A DNA stretch of 22,278 nt, from NCBI GenBank assembly GCA_023433225.1, contig JAEZDQ010000096.1, forward strand, positions 1 through 22,278, in the 5' to 3' direction. The notes below the pieces were generated by a model. The model ran no database searches, had not been told where the DNA came from, and worked only from the letters and a program-made list of their open reading frames with translations. The position numbers and the translations under genes are program-made. Below, in pieces: positions 22,272-22,278 of this stretch. This DNA is from Bacteroidota bacterium. GTDB lineage: Bacteria > Bacteroidota > Bacteroidia > Flavobacteriales > Weeksellaceae. Every line of letters starts with the position of its first letter. Position 1 is the stretch's first letter.

Positions 22272-22278
22272 CGTCGTG

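Overview
The window looks like the chromosome of a flavobacterium-like member of the Bacteroidota. The signs are a complete 14-gene nuo (complex I) operon with a short NuoG that lacks the large molybdopterin-type domain, a secreted protein with a C-terminal type IX secretion sorting domain, a ribosomal protein L21 with a helix-hairpin-helix tail, a lipoprotein whose lipobox Cys is followed by an acidic run, and promoters of the Bacteroidota form (TTTG, 18-19 bases, TAnnTTTG). Genus cannot be fixed from the sequence alone.

Layout. 1-2761: 3' part of leuS (leucyl-tRNA synthetase), carrying three in-frame extra segments. 2784-3524: a small membrane-anchored coiled-coil protein and a small unrecognised protein, same strand. 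3525-3962: a secreted DUF4168-like protein on the minus strand, its stop abutting that of its neighbour. 4107-4502: a small lipoprotein, ending at a hairpin terminator shared with the nuo operon. 4562-17921: nuoN to nuoA read from the minus strand, i.e. one transcript nuoABCDEFGHIJKLMN starting from a good promoter at about 17943-17972. 18124-19707: a T9SS-exported beta-propeller-like protein. 19784-20713: rplU and rpmA, with a good promoter and a strong terminator. 20774-20850: tRNA-Arg(CCU) with encoded CCA, followed with no gap by an unrecognised 196-residue ORF. 21478-21712: a 21-bp tandem array. 21774-22271: an unrecognised helical protein on the minus strand, convergent on the array.

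How the genes work together. NuoA-N together form a whole proton-pumping NADH:quinone oxidoreductase: NuoE, F and G are the NADH-oxidising arm, B, C, D and I carry electrons to quinone, and A, H, J, K, L, M and N form the membrane arm. The genes are packed 0-62 bases apart except for three wider gaps (nuoG-H, nuoH-I, nuoJ-K). Two of those gaps hold recognisable palindromic dispersed repeats and the third holds what may be a decayed one. A copy of the nuoJ-K repeat also sits in frame inside leuS, so the genome carries a small palindromic element that tolerates insertion in coding DNA.

The least explained part is 20851-22271. There, a 21-bp tandem array, built of a constant block with the pattern (TAAN)3 and a variable 6-base block, lies between two unrecognised convergent genes directly after a tRNA.
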